From Calditrichota bacterium (lineage in GTDB: Bacteria; CLD3): 64,000 nucleotides of DNA. The DNA lies in assembly GCA_008501735.1 (NCBI GenBank), contig QQUF01000045.1, positions 241,732 through 305,731 on the forward strand. The letters run 5' to 3'. The notes under the pieces were generated by a model, which was not told the DNA's origin, did no database searches, and saw nothing but the letters and a program-made list of their open reading frames with translations. Shown here piece by piece: positions 15,999-24,801 of this stretch (positions are counted from its first letter, which is position 1; each line of letters begins with the position of its first letter). Made by a program: the position numbers and the translations under genes.

Positions 15999-18170
15999 CT
16001 AACTAATCGCAATAAGTGGTGCAATTACTAAAGCAACTACACTCATAAGTTTCAATAAAATATTCAAAGATGGTCCAGAAGTATCTTTGAAAGGGTCACC
16101 AACAGTGTCACCAACAACAGCAGCTTTGTGAGGTTCTGAACCTTTTTGGTATTTTACTCCGTCAATCTCAACACCTTCCTCAAAAGATTTTTTTGCATTA
16201 TCCCAAGCTCCACCAGCATTTGATTGGAAAATCGCCATCAAGACACCACAAACTGTAACACCTGCCAAAAGTCCACCAAGAGTTTCGGGTCCAAAAACAA
16301 ACCCAACAATAACAGGTGAAGCAATTGCTAAAAGTCCTGGCATTACCATTTCTTTAATCGCAGCTTTTGTTGAGATTGCAACACATTTTGCGTATTCAGC
16401 TTTTCCATCAGCAGCATCATAAATCTTTTTCTCAGCAGCAGAAAATTTGGAAACATCACTATCGTGTTTTCTCATCACTTCTAAAGCTGCTTTAAGTTCA
16501 GGGATATTTTTAAATTGTCTTCTTACTTCATCAATCATTGCCATTGCAGCACGACCAACTGCTCCCATTGCCATTGCAGAGAAAACGAAAGGAAGCATTC
16601 CACCAACAAAAAGCCCAGCCATTACAGTTGGATTTGAAATGTCTATTTTAGAAATATTTGCCTGTTGCATAAAAGCTGAGAAAAGTGCCAAAGCTGTAAG
16701 AGCCGCAGAACCGATTGCAAACCCTTTTCCGATTGCAGCAGTTGTGTTTCCAACAGCATCGAGTTTGTCTGTTCTTTGTCTAACTTCTTTTGGGAGTTCA
16801 GCCATTTCAGCAATTCCACCAGCATTGTCAGAAATTGGTCCGTAAGCATCAACAGCTAATTGGATTCCTGTATTTGCAAGCATTCCAACAGCCGCAATTC
16901 CGATTCCATAAAGTCCAGCTACTGAATAGGCTCCAATAATTGCCGCAGCAATCAATAAAATTGGAATTGCTGTGGAAACCATTCCGACTCCCAAACCAGC
17001 AATAATGTTAGTTGCTGCTCCAGTTTTTGATTGAGCAATAATTGAATTAACAGGACCTTTTCCCATAGCACAATAATGCTCGGTAACAAGTCCAATTAAA
17101 ACTCCTGCAACAAGTCCGATTACTGTCGCTCCGAAAACACCAAGTGCAGTGTAATCAGTGCCACCGAAAGTCCAAGTTTCAGGGAGAATCATTGAAATTA
17201 AACCATAAATCACTGCAATCATAATTGCAGAAGAGCCAAATTCACCTTTGTTCAATGCCACTTGTGGATCGCCACCTTCTTTCACTGAAACCATAAAAGT
17301 TCCAATAATTGAAATGATAATTCCAGCTCCAGCAATAACCATTGGGAGAATTACAGCAGAAAGTCCACCAAATCCGTCGTTTTGTAATGCTGGAATAAAT
17401 GCAGCTCCAAGAACCATCGAACCAACAATTGAACCAACATATGATTCAAAAAGGTCAGCTCCCATTCCGGCAACATCACCAACGTTGTCTCCAACGTTGT
17501 CAGCGATTGTAGCAGGATTCAAAGGATGATCTTCAGGAATTCCGGCTTCAACTTTTCCTACAAGGTCAGCACCAACGTCAGCAGCTTTTGTATAAATTCC
17601 GCCACCAACACGTGCAAAAAGTGCAATCGAAGAAGCACCAAGTGAGAATCCAGAAAGAACATTTAGTACTTTTATTGTGCTCCACTCAGCACCAAACATA
17701 CTTGAATAAACTAAAAATAAAGTTCCGAGTCCAATAACTCCAAGCCCAACAACAGAAAGTCCCATTACAGAACCGCCTGTAAAAGCGATATTTAAAGCAG
17801 GTGCTAAACCTGTTCTTGCAGCGTGAGTTGTTCGGTTGTTACTTTTTGTAGCAACTTGCATTCCCAAAAATCCAGCTAAACCAGAACAAAATGCTCCAAC
17901 TACAAATGAAAGAGCAACTAAAGGACTTGAGTCTGTACTACCTGCATTTGCGAATCCAAGCAAAACTGCAACTGCAATAACAAAAATTGCAAGCACTTTG
18001 TATTCAGCTTGTAAGAAAGCCATTGCACCTTCGGCAATTGCTTTTCCGATTTTCTTCATTGAGTCTGTACCTTCATCTTGCTTAGAAATCCAAGCAGATT
18101 TGGTAAAGGCGTAAAGCAAAGCGATAACTCCTGCAACTATCACAGAAATATTGTAGCTCATTATGTCCAT
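15999..18170 (-). CDS. hppA: Membrane-bound ion-pumping pyrophosphatase, K+-dependent type
   Basis: A 723-residue integral membrane enzyme (~16 hydrophobic helices) that couples pyrophosphate hydrolysis to H+ and/or Na+ export. Diagnostic pieces are the substrate-binding [19 protein letters not shown] (about 200-218), [20 protein letters not shown] (about 226-245) and a C-terminal [19 protein letters not shown] segment with metal-binding aspartates. The [10 protein letters not shown] motif near residue 475 has Ala where K+-independent enzymes have Lys, so it should need K+. Whether it pumps H+ or Na+ cannot be settled by eye. It lies between pth (16 bases upstream on the minus strand) and rpsF. 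It would pull pyrophosphate from biosynthesis, such as the Prs, tRNA and isoprenoid pathways, into an ion gradient. Confidence 0.96.
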   Translation of the reverse strand: MDIMSYNISVIVAGVIALLYAFTKSAWISKQDEGTDSMKKIGKAIAEGAMAFLQAEYKVLAIFVIAVAVLLGFANAGSTDSSPLVALSFVVGAFCSGLAGFLGMQVATKSNNRTTHAARTGLAPALNIAFTGGSVMGLSVVGLGVIGLGTLFLVYSSMFGAEWSTIKVLNVLSGFSLGASSIALFARVGGGIYTKAADVGADLVGKVEAGIPEDHPLNPATIADNVGDNVGDVAGMGADLFESYVGSIVGSMVLGAAFIPALQNDGFGGLSAVILPMVIAGAGIIISIIGTFMVSVKEGGDPQVALNKGEFGSSAIMIAVIYGLISMILPETWTFGGTDYTALGVFGATVIGLVAGVLIGLVTEHYCAMGKGPVNSIIAQSKTGAATNIIAGLGVGMVSTAIPILLIAAAIIGAYSVAGLYGIGIAAVGMLANTGIQLAVDAYGPISDNAGGIAEMAELPKEVRQRTDKLDAVGNTTAAIGKGFAIGSAALTALALFSAFMQQANISKIDISNPTVMAGLFVGGMLPFVFSAMAMGAVGRAAMAMIDEVRRQFKNIPELKAALEVMRKHDSDVSKFSAAEKKIYDAADGKAEYAKCVAISTKAAIKEMVMPGLLAIASPVIVGFVFGPETLGGLLAGVTVCGVLMAIFQSNAGGAWDNAKKSFEEGVEIDGVKYQKGSEPHKAAVVGDTVGDPFKDTSGPSLNILLKLMSVVALVIAPLIAIS

Positions 18171-18186
18171 AAAATTTTCTCCGAGT

Positions 18187-18765
18187 TTAAGCTAAATCAA
18201 ATGAGTTAAACTTAGTCATTAAAATGTTAATATCTTCTTTACAAAAATCTAAAACGGCTTTAGAAGCCGTTTTTTTTATCTTTTCTAAATTTTCAGTTTC
18301 TTCTTCAGAAAATTTGCCTAAAACAAAATTTGCTAAAGAAGCAGGGTTATTTTCAACTCCAACACCAATTCTAAGTCTTGAAAATTCATTAGTATGTAAG
18401 TGTTGAATAATTGATTTTAGCCCATTATTTCCGCCTGCTGAACCTTTTGTTCGGATTCTTAACTTACCGAAAGAAATATTTACGTCATCACAGACAACTA
18501 ATAAATCTTCAACTTCAATTTTATAAAAATCCAATAATTGTCTAACAGCAAAACCACTCAAATTCATAAAAGTCAAAGGTTTTGCCAAAATAAGCTTTTG
18601 AGTTCCTAAAAAAAAACTTACCTCGTTATATTTACCTTTACCCTTTGAGAACTTCAAGTTTTCGTCAGATGCAATTAAGTCTAAAACCTCGAACCCAATA
18701 TTGTGCCGAGTTTTTTTATAAGTTGCACCAGGGTTACCGAGTCCGACAATTAGTTTTGAACTCAT
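18187..18765 (-). CDS. pth: Peptidyl-tRNA hydrolase
   Basis: A 192-residue Pth that releases peptides from prematurely dissociated peptidyl-tRNA. The catalytic histidine is His21 in [47 protein letters not shown] and [13 protein letters not shown] follow in the standard order, with the catalytic-triad aspartate in VCDDVN. Length is normal for the family. It starts 12 bases after rplY and ends 16 bases before hppA, continuing the prs-rplY-pth order that is conserved in many bacteria. Confidence 0.96.
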   Translation of the reverse strand: MSSKLIVGLGNPGATYKKTRHNIGFEVLDLIASDENLKFSKGKGKYNEVSFFLGTQKLILAKPLTFMNLSGFAVRQLLDFYKIEVEDLLVVCDDVNISFGKLRIRTKGSAGGNNGLKSIIQHLHTNEFSRLRIGVGVENNPASLANFVLGKFSEEETENLEKIKKTASKAVLDFCKEDINILMTKFNSFDLA

Positions 18766-18777
18766 AAATTTTTAAAA

Positions 18778-19395
18778 TTACTCAGTTACTTCTTCTTCTT
18801 CAACTGCAACAGCTGCTACTGGTTCGTCTGATGTTTCATCAACTTCTTCAGCATTTTTACCTTCAACTCTAATAGCAGTGATAGAACCTGGAGTTAAAAT
18901 ATTGATGTTTTCAAAATTCAAATCACTTACGTGAATGGTATCGCCAATTATCAACTCAGTAACATCGAAGTTAAGCATATCAGGAATATTTTGAGGTAAA
19001 CAAGAAACTTTTAAGTCTCTTAACGGGTGGTATAAATTACCTCCCATTTTTTGCCCTGCAGAAACTCCAGAGATATGAAGAGGAACTTTAATAGTTACTT
19101 CTTTATCCAGTTTAACAACTTGGAAATCAATGTGAATTGGTAAATCTTTTACACCATCATATTGAATATGACGAATAATTGTATGAATTTCTCTACCGTC
19201 ATTTGTTTCAAGTTTAACCATTGTATGGCTTCTGTTCATTAATGCATCAAATTCTCTAGCGTTAACATAGAATGATTCAGGTTCTGTATGATTGCTATAA
19301 CAGACAACAGGAATTTTTCCTTCTCTACGTGCTTGTCGAGCAGCACCTTTACCTACAACATTTTTTACATCAGCTTTTAAAAGAGCTTCAGACAT
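18778..19395 (-). CDS. rplY: 50S ribosomal protein bL25, long CTC form
   Basis: A 205-residue bL25/CTC protein, which binds 5S rRNA. The N-terminal domain has the KGAARQARREGKIPVVCY motif (about 17-34) and HTIIRHIQYDGVKDLPIHIDF (about 70-90). The C-terminal TL5-like domain runs to about 185, with PLRDLKVSCLPQNIPD and DTIHVSDLNF. An acidic tail (VAVEEEEVTE) closes the protein. It lies between prs (26 bases upstream) and pth (12 bases downstream), the conserved order. Confidence 0.95.
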   Translation of the reverse strand: MSEALLKADVKNVVGKGAARQARREGKIPVVCYSNHTEPESFYVNAREFDALMNRSHTMVKLETNDGREIHTIIRHIQYDGVKDLPIHIDFQVVKLDKEVTIKVPLHISGVSAGQKMGGNLYHPLRDLKVSCLPQNIPDMLNFDVTELIIGDTIHVSDLNFENINILTPGSITAIRVEGKNAEEVDETSDEPVAAVAVEEEEVTE

Positions 19396-19421
19396 TTTAT
19401 ATCTCCTAAATTTTTAATTTT

Positions 19422-20369
19422 TTATTTATCATCTTCTGTGAACAAAGAACTAACTGATTCGCCTGTTGCAATATTCTTCACTGCATTAGCAAAAAGTTTA
19501 GTTGTTGTTGTTACTTCTATTTTATTTCCAGATCGAGCAATTTTATCACCCAATGGAATTGTATCACTTACAAAGATTTTTTCGATTACAGAGTCTCTTA
19601 ATTTTTCAACGGCATCTGCGGAAAAAAGTGGGTGTGAACAAGCAGCAAAAATATTTTTAGCACCATTCTTCTTAAGTGCTTCTGCAGCTTTAACAACTGT
19701 TCCACCAGTGTCAATTATGTCGTCAACAAGAATTACATTTTTGCCTTCGATGTTTCCGATAATATTCATAATGTCAACTTTGTTCTTATCTGGGCGTCTT
19801 TTATCAATAATTGCTAAATCCGCTTTAAGTTTTTTGGAATACGCTCTTGCCATCTTTACACCACCAACATCAGGCGAAACAACAACCAAATCAGTAATTC
19901 CAATATCTCTAATTTTATCAGCTAAAATCATTGAATAGTAAATGTGGTCAACTGGAATATTAAAAAAACCTTGAATCTGTGAAACGTGTAAATCCATAGT
20001 GAGAACTCTACTCGCTCCAGCCGACTCTAACATATCAGCAATTAATCTTGCCGTAATGGCAACTCTTGGTTCATCTTTTCTATCTTGTCTTGCATACCCA
20101 TAATAAGGAATGACAACAGTAATTTTCCAAGCCGAAGCTCGTTTAGCTGCATCAATCATTATAAGTAATTCGAGTAAATTTTCTGCAGGAGGAAATGTTG
20201 GCTGGATCAAAAAGACATGTTTCAGTCTAACATTATCTACAAATTTGACCCAAATTTCACCATCTTTAAAGCGGTTTATTTCTGTTCTTCCTAAAGGAAT
20301 GTTTGAATGCTCAGAAACTTTTCTTGCAAATTCTGGGTGAGCAGTACCTGAAAAGATTATTGATTCCAT
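19422..20369 (-). CDS. prs: Ribose-phosphate pyrophosphokinase
   Basis: A 315-residue PRPP synthase that converts ribose 5-phosphate and ATP into PRPP and AMP for nucleotide, histidine and tryptophan synthesis. Hallmarks are NRFKDGEIWVKFVDNVR (about 32-48), IPYYGYARQDRKDEPR with the catalytic loop residues (about 94-109), MDLHVSQIQGFF and the PRPP-binding VILVDDIIDTGGT (about 216-228). Length is normal for class I enzymes. It leads the prs-rplY-pth cluster, 102 bases downstream of the tRNA-Gln gene. Confidence 0.97.
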   Translation of the reverse strand: MESIIFSGTAHPEFARKVSEHSNIPLGRTEINRFKDGEIWVKFVDNVRLKHVFLIQPTFPPAENLLELLIMIDAAKRASAWKITVVIPYYGYARQDRKDEPRVAITARLIADMLESAGASRVLTMDLHVSQIQGFFNIPVDHIYYSMILADKIRDIGITDLVVVSPDVGGVKMARAYSKKLKADLAIIDKRRPDKNKVDIMNIIGNIEGKNVILVDDIIDTGGTVVKAAEALKKNGAKNIFAACSHPLFSADAVEKLRDSVIEKIFVSDTIPLGDKIARSGNKIEVTTTTKLFANAVKNIATGESVSSLFTEDDK

Positions 20370-20429
20370 CGTTAAATATTCAAATCGATTTTAAATTTAG
20401 AATAATTTCTATACCAAGTATTTGTAAAT

Positions 20430-20465
20430 AAAGAAAAACCTTCACCATAAGCGGTGAAGGTTTTA
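20430..20465 (-). terminator. Terminator downstream of tRNA-Gln
   Basis: Arms AAAACCTTCACC (20435-20446) and GGTGAAGGTTTT (20453-20464) form a perfect 12-base-pair stem with a 6-base loop. On the minus strand a T-rich tail follows. It lies 7 bases after the end of the tRNA gene and before prs, so tRNA-Gln is probably its own transcription unit or ends one. Confidence 0.85.
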
Positions 20466-20471
20466 AAAAAA

Positions 20472-20542
20472 CTAGCCGGCAAGGATTCGAACCTTGATTC
20501 CTGAGACCAAAACCCAGTGTCCTGCCATTGGACGACCAGCTA
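20472..20542 (-). tRNA. tRNA-Gln (anticodon UUG)
   Basis: Read on the minus strand, the 71 bases fold as a complete cloverleaf: acceptor stem TAGCTGG/CCGGCTA with one T-G pair, D stem GTCC/GGAC, anticodon stem CTGGG/CTCAG with loop TTTTGGT (anticodon TTG), a 4-base variable loop, and T stem CAAGG/CCTTG around TTCGAAT. The discriminator base is G, as usual for glutamine tRNA. CCA is not encoded. It sits between ispE and prs. Confidence 0.95.
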
Positions 20543-20556
20543 AGAAAACTTAATGC

Positions 20557-21390
20557 TCAAATTGGTTTCGCAAAAAAAACCAAATTTTTTTGCTCAAACA
20601 TTTTTTTCAGTTTAATTTCATCTAATTCTTTAAAAATTCCGAAAACACAAGAACCACTTCCAGACATTAAAGACTTAATTGAACCAGACTGATTTAATTT
20701 GTCTTTCACCTCTCGGATTTGACCGTATTTCTTGAAGACAACGTCCTCAAAGTCATTTTTGAGATTTGGAATTAACTCATTCCAAAAACTGCTTTCCGAT
20801 TGAAGAGTGCCAAATTTATTAAAGGAAGATTTGATTGTCAAGTTAATTTTTAAATTAGAATAAGCCCACGCAGAAGAGACCAAAATTTTGGGAAAAACAA
20901 GACAGATTTTATAGTCTTTTGGCAATTCAATTTTCTCTAATTTATCCCCAATGCCGTAAGCAAATGCACTTTTTCCTTTTAAAAAGAATGGAACATCTGC
21001 ACCTAATCCAGAAGCAATATTCAAAATATCCTTATCAGAAATTTCTAATTTATAAATTTCACAAACTGCTTTTAGTATTGTAGCAGCATTGCTACTTCCA
21101 CCACCAAGTCCAGCTCCAATTGGTATTTTCTTTTCAAGTCTGATTTTAACAGGAAAGTTTGTACCAAAAAAGTTCTCAAGTTTCCTCAAAGCCTTAATGC
21201 ATAAATTTGTTTCATTATTCTTTAGCTCTAGAATATTTGATTCGAATTCAACTTCCTCAGATTTTTCAACCCAAATTGAATCTGAAAGCGAAACCTCTTG
21301 AAATATAGTTTCTAAATTGTGATAACCATCAGGCCTCTTTCCAACAATTTTAAGACCAAGATTTATTTTTGCATTTGAAGTGTAAAGCAA
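20557..21390 (-). CDS. ispE: 4-diphosphocytidyl-2-C-methyl-D-erythritol kinase (start corrected to TTG)
   Basis: A GHMP kinase of the MEP isoprenoid pathway that phosphorylates CDP-methylerythritol. Visible motifs are SNAKINLGLKIVGKRPDGYH near the N-terminus, the ATP-binding PIGAGLGGGSSNAA (about 85-98) and the C-terminal SLMSGSGSCVFG. I place the start at the TTG at 21388-21390: AAGGA lies 8 bases upstream, it gives the normal family length (277 residues), and the longer frame from the GTG at 21423 begins inside a rho-independent terminator. The gene lies just downstream of HU and the small ribosomal protein gene, separated by that terminator, and upstream of tRNA-Gln. Confidence 0.93.
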   Translation of the reverse strand: MLYTSNAKINLGLKIVGKRPDGYHNLETIFQEVSLSDSIWVEKSEEVEFESNILELKNNETNLCIKALRKLENFFGTNFPVKIRLEKKIPIGAGLGGGSSNAATILKAVCEIYKLEISDKDILNIASGLGADVPFFLKGKSAFAYGIGDKLEKIELPKDYKICLVFPKILVSSAWAYSNLKINLTIKSSFNKFGTLQSESSFWNELIPNLKNDFEDVVFKKYGQIREVKDKLNQSGSIKSLMSGSGSCVFGIFKELDEIKLKKMFEQKNLVFFAKPI

Positions 21391-21411
21391 GTCTAATTCC
21401 TTTTTAAAACG

Positions 21412-21439
21412 AAAAAAGTCCACTTGTAAACAAGTGAAC
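21412..21439 (-). terminator. Terminator after the small ribosomal protein gene
   Basis: On the minus strand, GTTCACTTG and CAAGTGGAC pair (one G-T pair) around TTTA and are followed by six T bases. It lies 14 bases after the stop of the small basic protein gene. It spans the GTG at 21421-21423 that would otherwise be read as an early ispE start. Confidence 0.8.
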
Positions 21440-21453
21440 TTTTCTGTGAAAAA

Positions 21454-21546
21454 TTATTTTTTCTTTTTATGACGATTTTTGCGTAGTCTTTTTTTGCGTT
21501 TGTGAGTCGCAATTTTATGACGTTTTCTTTTTTTACCGCAAGGCAT
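21454..21546 (-). CDS. Small basic AURKAIP1/COX24-domain (mS38-like) ribosomal protein
   Basis: A 30-residue protein, almost all lysine, arginine and histidine: MPCGKKRKRHKIATHKRKKR followed by LRKNRHKKKK. The KRKRHKxATHKRKKRLRKNRHKKK pattern is the COX24/AURKAIP1 domain, known from mitochondrial small-subunit protein mS38 and from tiny bacterial proteins common in Bacteroidota. A binding role on the small ribosomal subunit is inferred from that family. The ATG is preceded by GGAGG 4 bases upstream. The gene lies 29 bases after HU and is followed by a rho-independent terminator, so it is probably the last gene of an SppA-HU operon. It is too short for most gene finders. Confidence 0.85.
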   Translation of the reverse strand: MPCGKKRKRHKIATHKRKKRLRKNRHKKKK

Positions 21547-21575
21547 CTTGCCTCCATTAATTTAGAAATTATACT

Positions 21576-21857
21576 TTAAACTAACTTATTTATGTATTCT
21601 TCAATTCTTGGTGAAAATCTAAGTTTTGGAACTTTTTTTGATGTTTGATGTATCCTCTCACCCGTTTTTGGATTTCTTACAATTCTTGCTTCCTGCTTTT
21701 TGAGGTAAAAAGTGCCAAAACCTCTAAGTTCTAATTTTTCTTCTTCAATCAAACAATCCACAATTTTATCCAAGAAACCGTCAATCACAAGCTCAGTTTC
21801 TTTGTGAGTCATTCCGAGTTGGTTAGCAATTTCTTTTGCAATTTCTGCTCTTGTCAT
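21576..21857 (-). CDS. HU/IHF-family DNA-binding protein
   Basis: A 93-residue histone-like protein. The N-terminal helices (RAEIAKEIANQLGMTHKETELVIDGF) are followed by the beta-arm region with ELRGFGTFYLKK and the minor-groove-inserting RNPKTGERI. The tail ends FSPRIEEYINKL. Such dimers bend DNA and organise the nucleoid; HU versus IHF cannot be separated by eye. The start is 1 base after the sppA stop, so it is coupled to that gene, and the small basic protein follows. Confidence 0.94.
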   Translation of the reverse strand: MTRAEIAKEIANQLGMTHKETELVIDGFLDKIVDCLIEEEKLELRGFGTFYLKKQEARIVRNPKTGERIHQTSKKVPKLRFSPRIEEYINKLV

Positions 21858-21858
21858 C

Positions 21859-22755
21859 TTAAAAGCTCATTTTGTATTGTAAAACAGGGTAAGTTGTTGC
21901 TTTTACTAAAAATTTGTCAACCAAAACAGAGACATCTTCTGTCAAAAAATCCCAAATTGAAATTTTTTCAGGGTCTTTGTATTCGTATAAATTTGGTTCA
22001 CCAATAATACCAGAAATTTCTGCTGCGTAACTAATTGCATCTTCAAAGTTTCCGAGTTCGTCAACAAAGCCGATTTCTTTTGCTTGTCTTCCAGTAAAAA
22101 CTCCACCGTCTGCGTAAATCTTAACTTGTTCGATTGACATTTCACGCCCGTCTGCAATTGCTTGAACAAATTGGTCATAAGAATCCATAATTAAATTTTG
22201 GATTTGCAAACTATCTTGTCTTGTCATTTTTCTAACTGGGGAACCTGAATCTTTAAATTTTCCACTTTTCAAAATATTAAATTTTATGCCTAACTTTTCG
22301 TCCCAAAATTTTTCAGTATAAGGAAATTCGGCTATTACTCCAATACTTCCTGTAATTGTTCCAGGGTTTGCAAAAATTTTATTTGAAGCAGCGGCAACGT
22401 AGTAACCTCCAGAAGCTGCAACACTTCCCATTGAGACAATAATTGGTTTGCCTTCTCTGGCTTTCAAAACTTCGGAATAAATTTCTTGAGAAGCTCCAAC
22501 TCCTCCACCAGGGCTATCAATCCGCAAAACAATTGCTTTGATTGAGTTGTCTCTTCTAAGTTTAGAAATTTGCTTGTTAATTGGAGCAGAATTAAAGATT
22601 CCACCGAAAATTTTTATAACGCCTATCTTATCGCCAACAGAGAAAGAAGTTATTCCTGAACTTGTCTCATCGGTTGAAATTAGTAGCGAAGAGAAGAACA
22701 AAAGTCCAACTGAAACCAATGTAATTCCGATTATCCAATCAGATTTTTTTGCCAT
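21859..22755 (-). CDS. sppA: Signal peptide peptidase SppA, short (36 kDa) type
   Basis: A 298-residue S49 peptidase that degrades cleaved signal peptides in the membrane. An N-terminal helix (IIGITLVSVGLLFFSSLL, about 8-25) anchors it with the catalytic domain outside. Conserved parts are LRIDSPGGGVGASQEIY (about 77-93), the nucleophile serine in GSVAASGGYYVAA (about 109-121), the ITGSIGVI strand and the catalytic lysine in FTGRQAKEIGFVDELG (about 217-232). Length matches single-domain enzymes, not the E. coli double-length form. It begins the group with HU and the small basic protein. Confidence 0.93.
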   Translation of the reverse strand: MAKKSDWIIGITLVSVGLLFFSSLLISTDETSSGITSFSVGDKIGVIKIFGGIFNSAPINKQISKLRRDNSIKAIVLRIDSPGGGVGASQEIYSEVLKAREGKPIIVSMGSVAASGGYYVAAASNKIFANPGTITGSIGVIAEFPYTEKFWDEKLGIKFNILKSGKFKDSGSPVRKMTRQDSLQIQNLIMDSYDQFVQAIADGREMSIEQVKIYADGGVFTGRQAKEIGFVDELGNFEDAISYAAEISGIIGEPNLYEYKDPEKISIWDFLTEDVSVLVDKFLVKATTYPVLQYKMSF

Positions 22756-22824
22756 TTTACCTCAATAGTTAAAAGCCTAAAAAGATAATTCTTTCGGTGT
22801 TTAAAGTCAAATTAATTAAATGCT

Positions 22825-24132
22825 TTAGAACTCAATTTCATTTAAGGCTTCACGAAGTTTAGGCATTACTTCATTAATGTCTTTTATAGAAACAGAACCA
22901 ACAGAAAATCTGAACCAACCAATTTTATCACTACCGAAAGCATAAAAAGGTATCGCAGCCAAACCAGTTCTTTCTAATAAGTACTTTCTTGCCTCTTCAT
23001 TGTCTGTCAGAACTCTACCACTTTTGGTAGTTTTTCCAACAATCCCGAAATAGACCGAAAGATAAATTGCTCCCATTGGTTCAATAGCATCAATTGGAAA
23101 TCCTTCATCTTTCATACCATTCAAGTGTTTATAAATAAGTTCTAACCTTGCGTGAACCCCATTATTAAACTCTTTTTGGTGTTTCACGACTTCGGTTTCG
23201 TTATTTAAGAATTCAGCAACTCCAACTTGTTCTGCTCTTGGAGCCCAGCAACCAGAATGACCAAAAGAAGAAACCATTTTGGCAGCAATATCAGGAGGTG
23301 CAGCAGCCCAACCAACTCTTAATCCAGTTCCTGCGTAAGACTTTGAAACTCCGTCAATTAAAACTGTAAAAGGAGCTAATTCTGGTCTCAAGTCAACAGG
23401 TGAATAATGTTCAAAATCTCCGAAAGTTATCTGCCAATAAATTTGGTCATAAGCTATGTAAAGCGGTTTTTGTTCAGGTGAACGCCTTTGGTTTTCTTCC
23501 AAAACCATATCGCAAATCCCTTCTAAAGCCTCTTTGGAAAATACTGTTCCAGAAGGATTTAGAGGCGAGTTTAGGACAATCAAAGTTGCATCTTTAATAT
23601 GTGGTTGAATTGCTTCTTTGGTTGGCAAAAATCTTGTTTCTCTATCTGCCTGAATCGCAATTCCGTTAGCACTAAAAAGGTGAACGTAGTAATGATTGTT
23701 CCACGAAGGAACTGCGTAAATCACTTTATCTCCAGGGTCAACGACTGCACGGTAAAGTGAATAAAGTAAAGGTCTTGCACCACTTGCAATAACAAAAGAA
23801 TCTAACGGAAAATCCATTCCAAACTTCCTGCTGTACATACTTTGAACAGCTTTACGAAGTGAAAGAACTCCTTTCCCTGGAGGATAATGAGTTTCACCGT
23901 CATCAATTGCTTTTTTAATTTTCTCTTGTAAAAATTTTGGAATTCTGAATTGAGCAGGCATAAAATCGCCAACTGTAAAATCATAAACAGTTTCACCTTG
24001 AGCTTTCAATTCTTGTACTTCCGTTGCGATTCGTAAAATTTGAGGTCCAAATTCTGCTTGAGCAATTACAGCATAACGATTCTTGTTAATCTCATAATTG
24101 TAAAATTTTTGAATATCAATATTTGAAGACAT
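22825..24132 (-). CDS. PLP-dependent aminotransferase, class I/II (aspartate aminotransferase-like)
   Basis: A 435-residue fold-type I aminotransferase. The N-terminal substrate region has VYDFTVGDFMP and THYPPGKGVLSLRKAV (about 80-95). Cofactor-binding residues occur in ASGARPLLYSLYRAV, NSPLNPSGTVF (Asn that contacts PLP, about 190-200), and the Schiff-base lysine is in DGVSKSYAGTGLRVGW (about 265-280). It ends with an RFSVGSVSIKDINEVM segment containing the carboxylate-binding arginine. The substrate (aspartate, tyrosine or another amino acid) is not fixed by sequence. It is the upstream neighbour of sppA and is separated from dcd by 39 bases. Confidence 0.9.
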   Translation of the reverse strand: MSSNIDIQKFYNYEINKNRYAVIAQAEFGPQILRIATEVQELKAQGETVYDFTVGDFMPAQFRIPKFLQEKIKKAIDDGETHYPPGKGVLSLRKAVQSMYSRKFGMDFPLDSFVIASGARPLLYSLYRAVVDPGDKVIYAVPSWNNHYYVHLFSANGIAIQADRETRFLPTKEAIQPHIKDATLIVLNSPLNPSGTVFSKEALEGICDMVLEENQRRSPEQKPLYIAYDQIYWQITFGDFEHYSPVDLRPELAPFTVLIDGVSKSYAGTGLRVGWAAAPPDIAAKMVSSFGHSGCWAPRAEQVGVAEFLNNETEVVKHQKEFNNGVHARLELIYKHLNGMKDEGFPIDAIEPMGAIYLSVYFGIVGKTTKSGRVLTDNEEARKYLLERTGLAAIPFYAFGSDKIGWFRFSVGSVSIKDINEVMPKLREALNEIEF

Positions 24133-24171
24133 TTAACACCTAAAAAGTTTTATTCATTTTTGAGCAAAAAA

Positions 24172-24702
24172 TTAATCTACATCTTTGTAAACTTGGCTTC
24201 CAACTGCTTTGTTCTGACCTTGATATTTTCCTCGATAAGGATTGTCAGCTTTTTCGTCCATAAATGCAAAAACCAATTGACAAATTCGCTTTCCAGCTTT
24301 TAGCCTAATCGGTAAAATATTTGCGTTGTAAAGTTCAAGAGTTATTTTTCCTTCAAAACCTGGGTCAACCCAACCTGCATTCTGTATAAAAAGTCCGATT
24401 CGACCTATCGAAGAACGACCTTCTACAAAAGCAGTAACGTTGTCAGGGATTTTAATGTATTCTTGAGTTGTTGCTAACATAAAAGAATGTGCAGGAATTA
24501 CAATCTCATCTGCATCTATTTCGTTGTAATGGATTTCGCTATCCAAAGTAATTGCATCCATAAAATGCTCATCAATTTTCAAAAAATGACTTCCTAATCG
24601 AACGTCAATTGAAGCTGGTTGAATTTGGTTTTCGGTCAATGGAGTAACTTGAATTTCTCCTGTTCCAATCATTTTTTTTAGAGTTTTATCAGAAATTATC
24701 AT
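24172..24702 (-). CDS. dcd: dCTP deaminase (start corrected)
   Basis: A 176-residue enzyme that deaminates dCTP to dUTP for dTTP synthesis. The catalytic glutamate lies in the LELYNANILPIRLKAG segment, and NAGWVDPGFEGKIT, EGRSSIGRIGLF and the N-terminal MIISDKTLKKMI are diagnostic. I place the start at the ATG at 24702, 12 codons inside the longest frame, because the family normally begins exactly here and AGGTGA lies 5 bases upstream. A bifunctional dCTP deaminase/dUTPase cannot be excluded by eye. Confidence 0.94.
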   Translation of the reverse strand: MIISDKTLKKMIGTGEIQVTPLTENQIQPASIDVRLGSHFLKIDEHFMDAITLDSEIHYNEIDADEIVIPAHSFMLATTQEYIKIPDNVTAFVEGRSSIGRIGLFIQNAGWVDPGFEGKITLELYNANILPIRLKAGKRICQLVFAFMDEKADNPYRGKYQGQNKAVGSQVYKDVD

Positions 24703-24801
24703 TTTATCACCTGAAAGAATTTTATTTTCGCTACACATTGTTTAAATTTGAGCCTCTAAATTTAGTTACCTAATCGAAAAAATAAAACGAAAGAATTAAA
24801 A

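Noticed and set aside
16447-16845. 132-residue antisense frame inside hppA
   Set aside because: A shadow of alanine/glycine-rich membrane helices on the opposite strand; no start signal.
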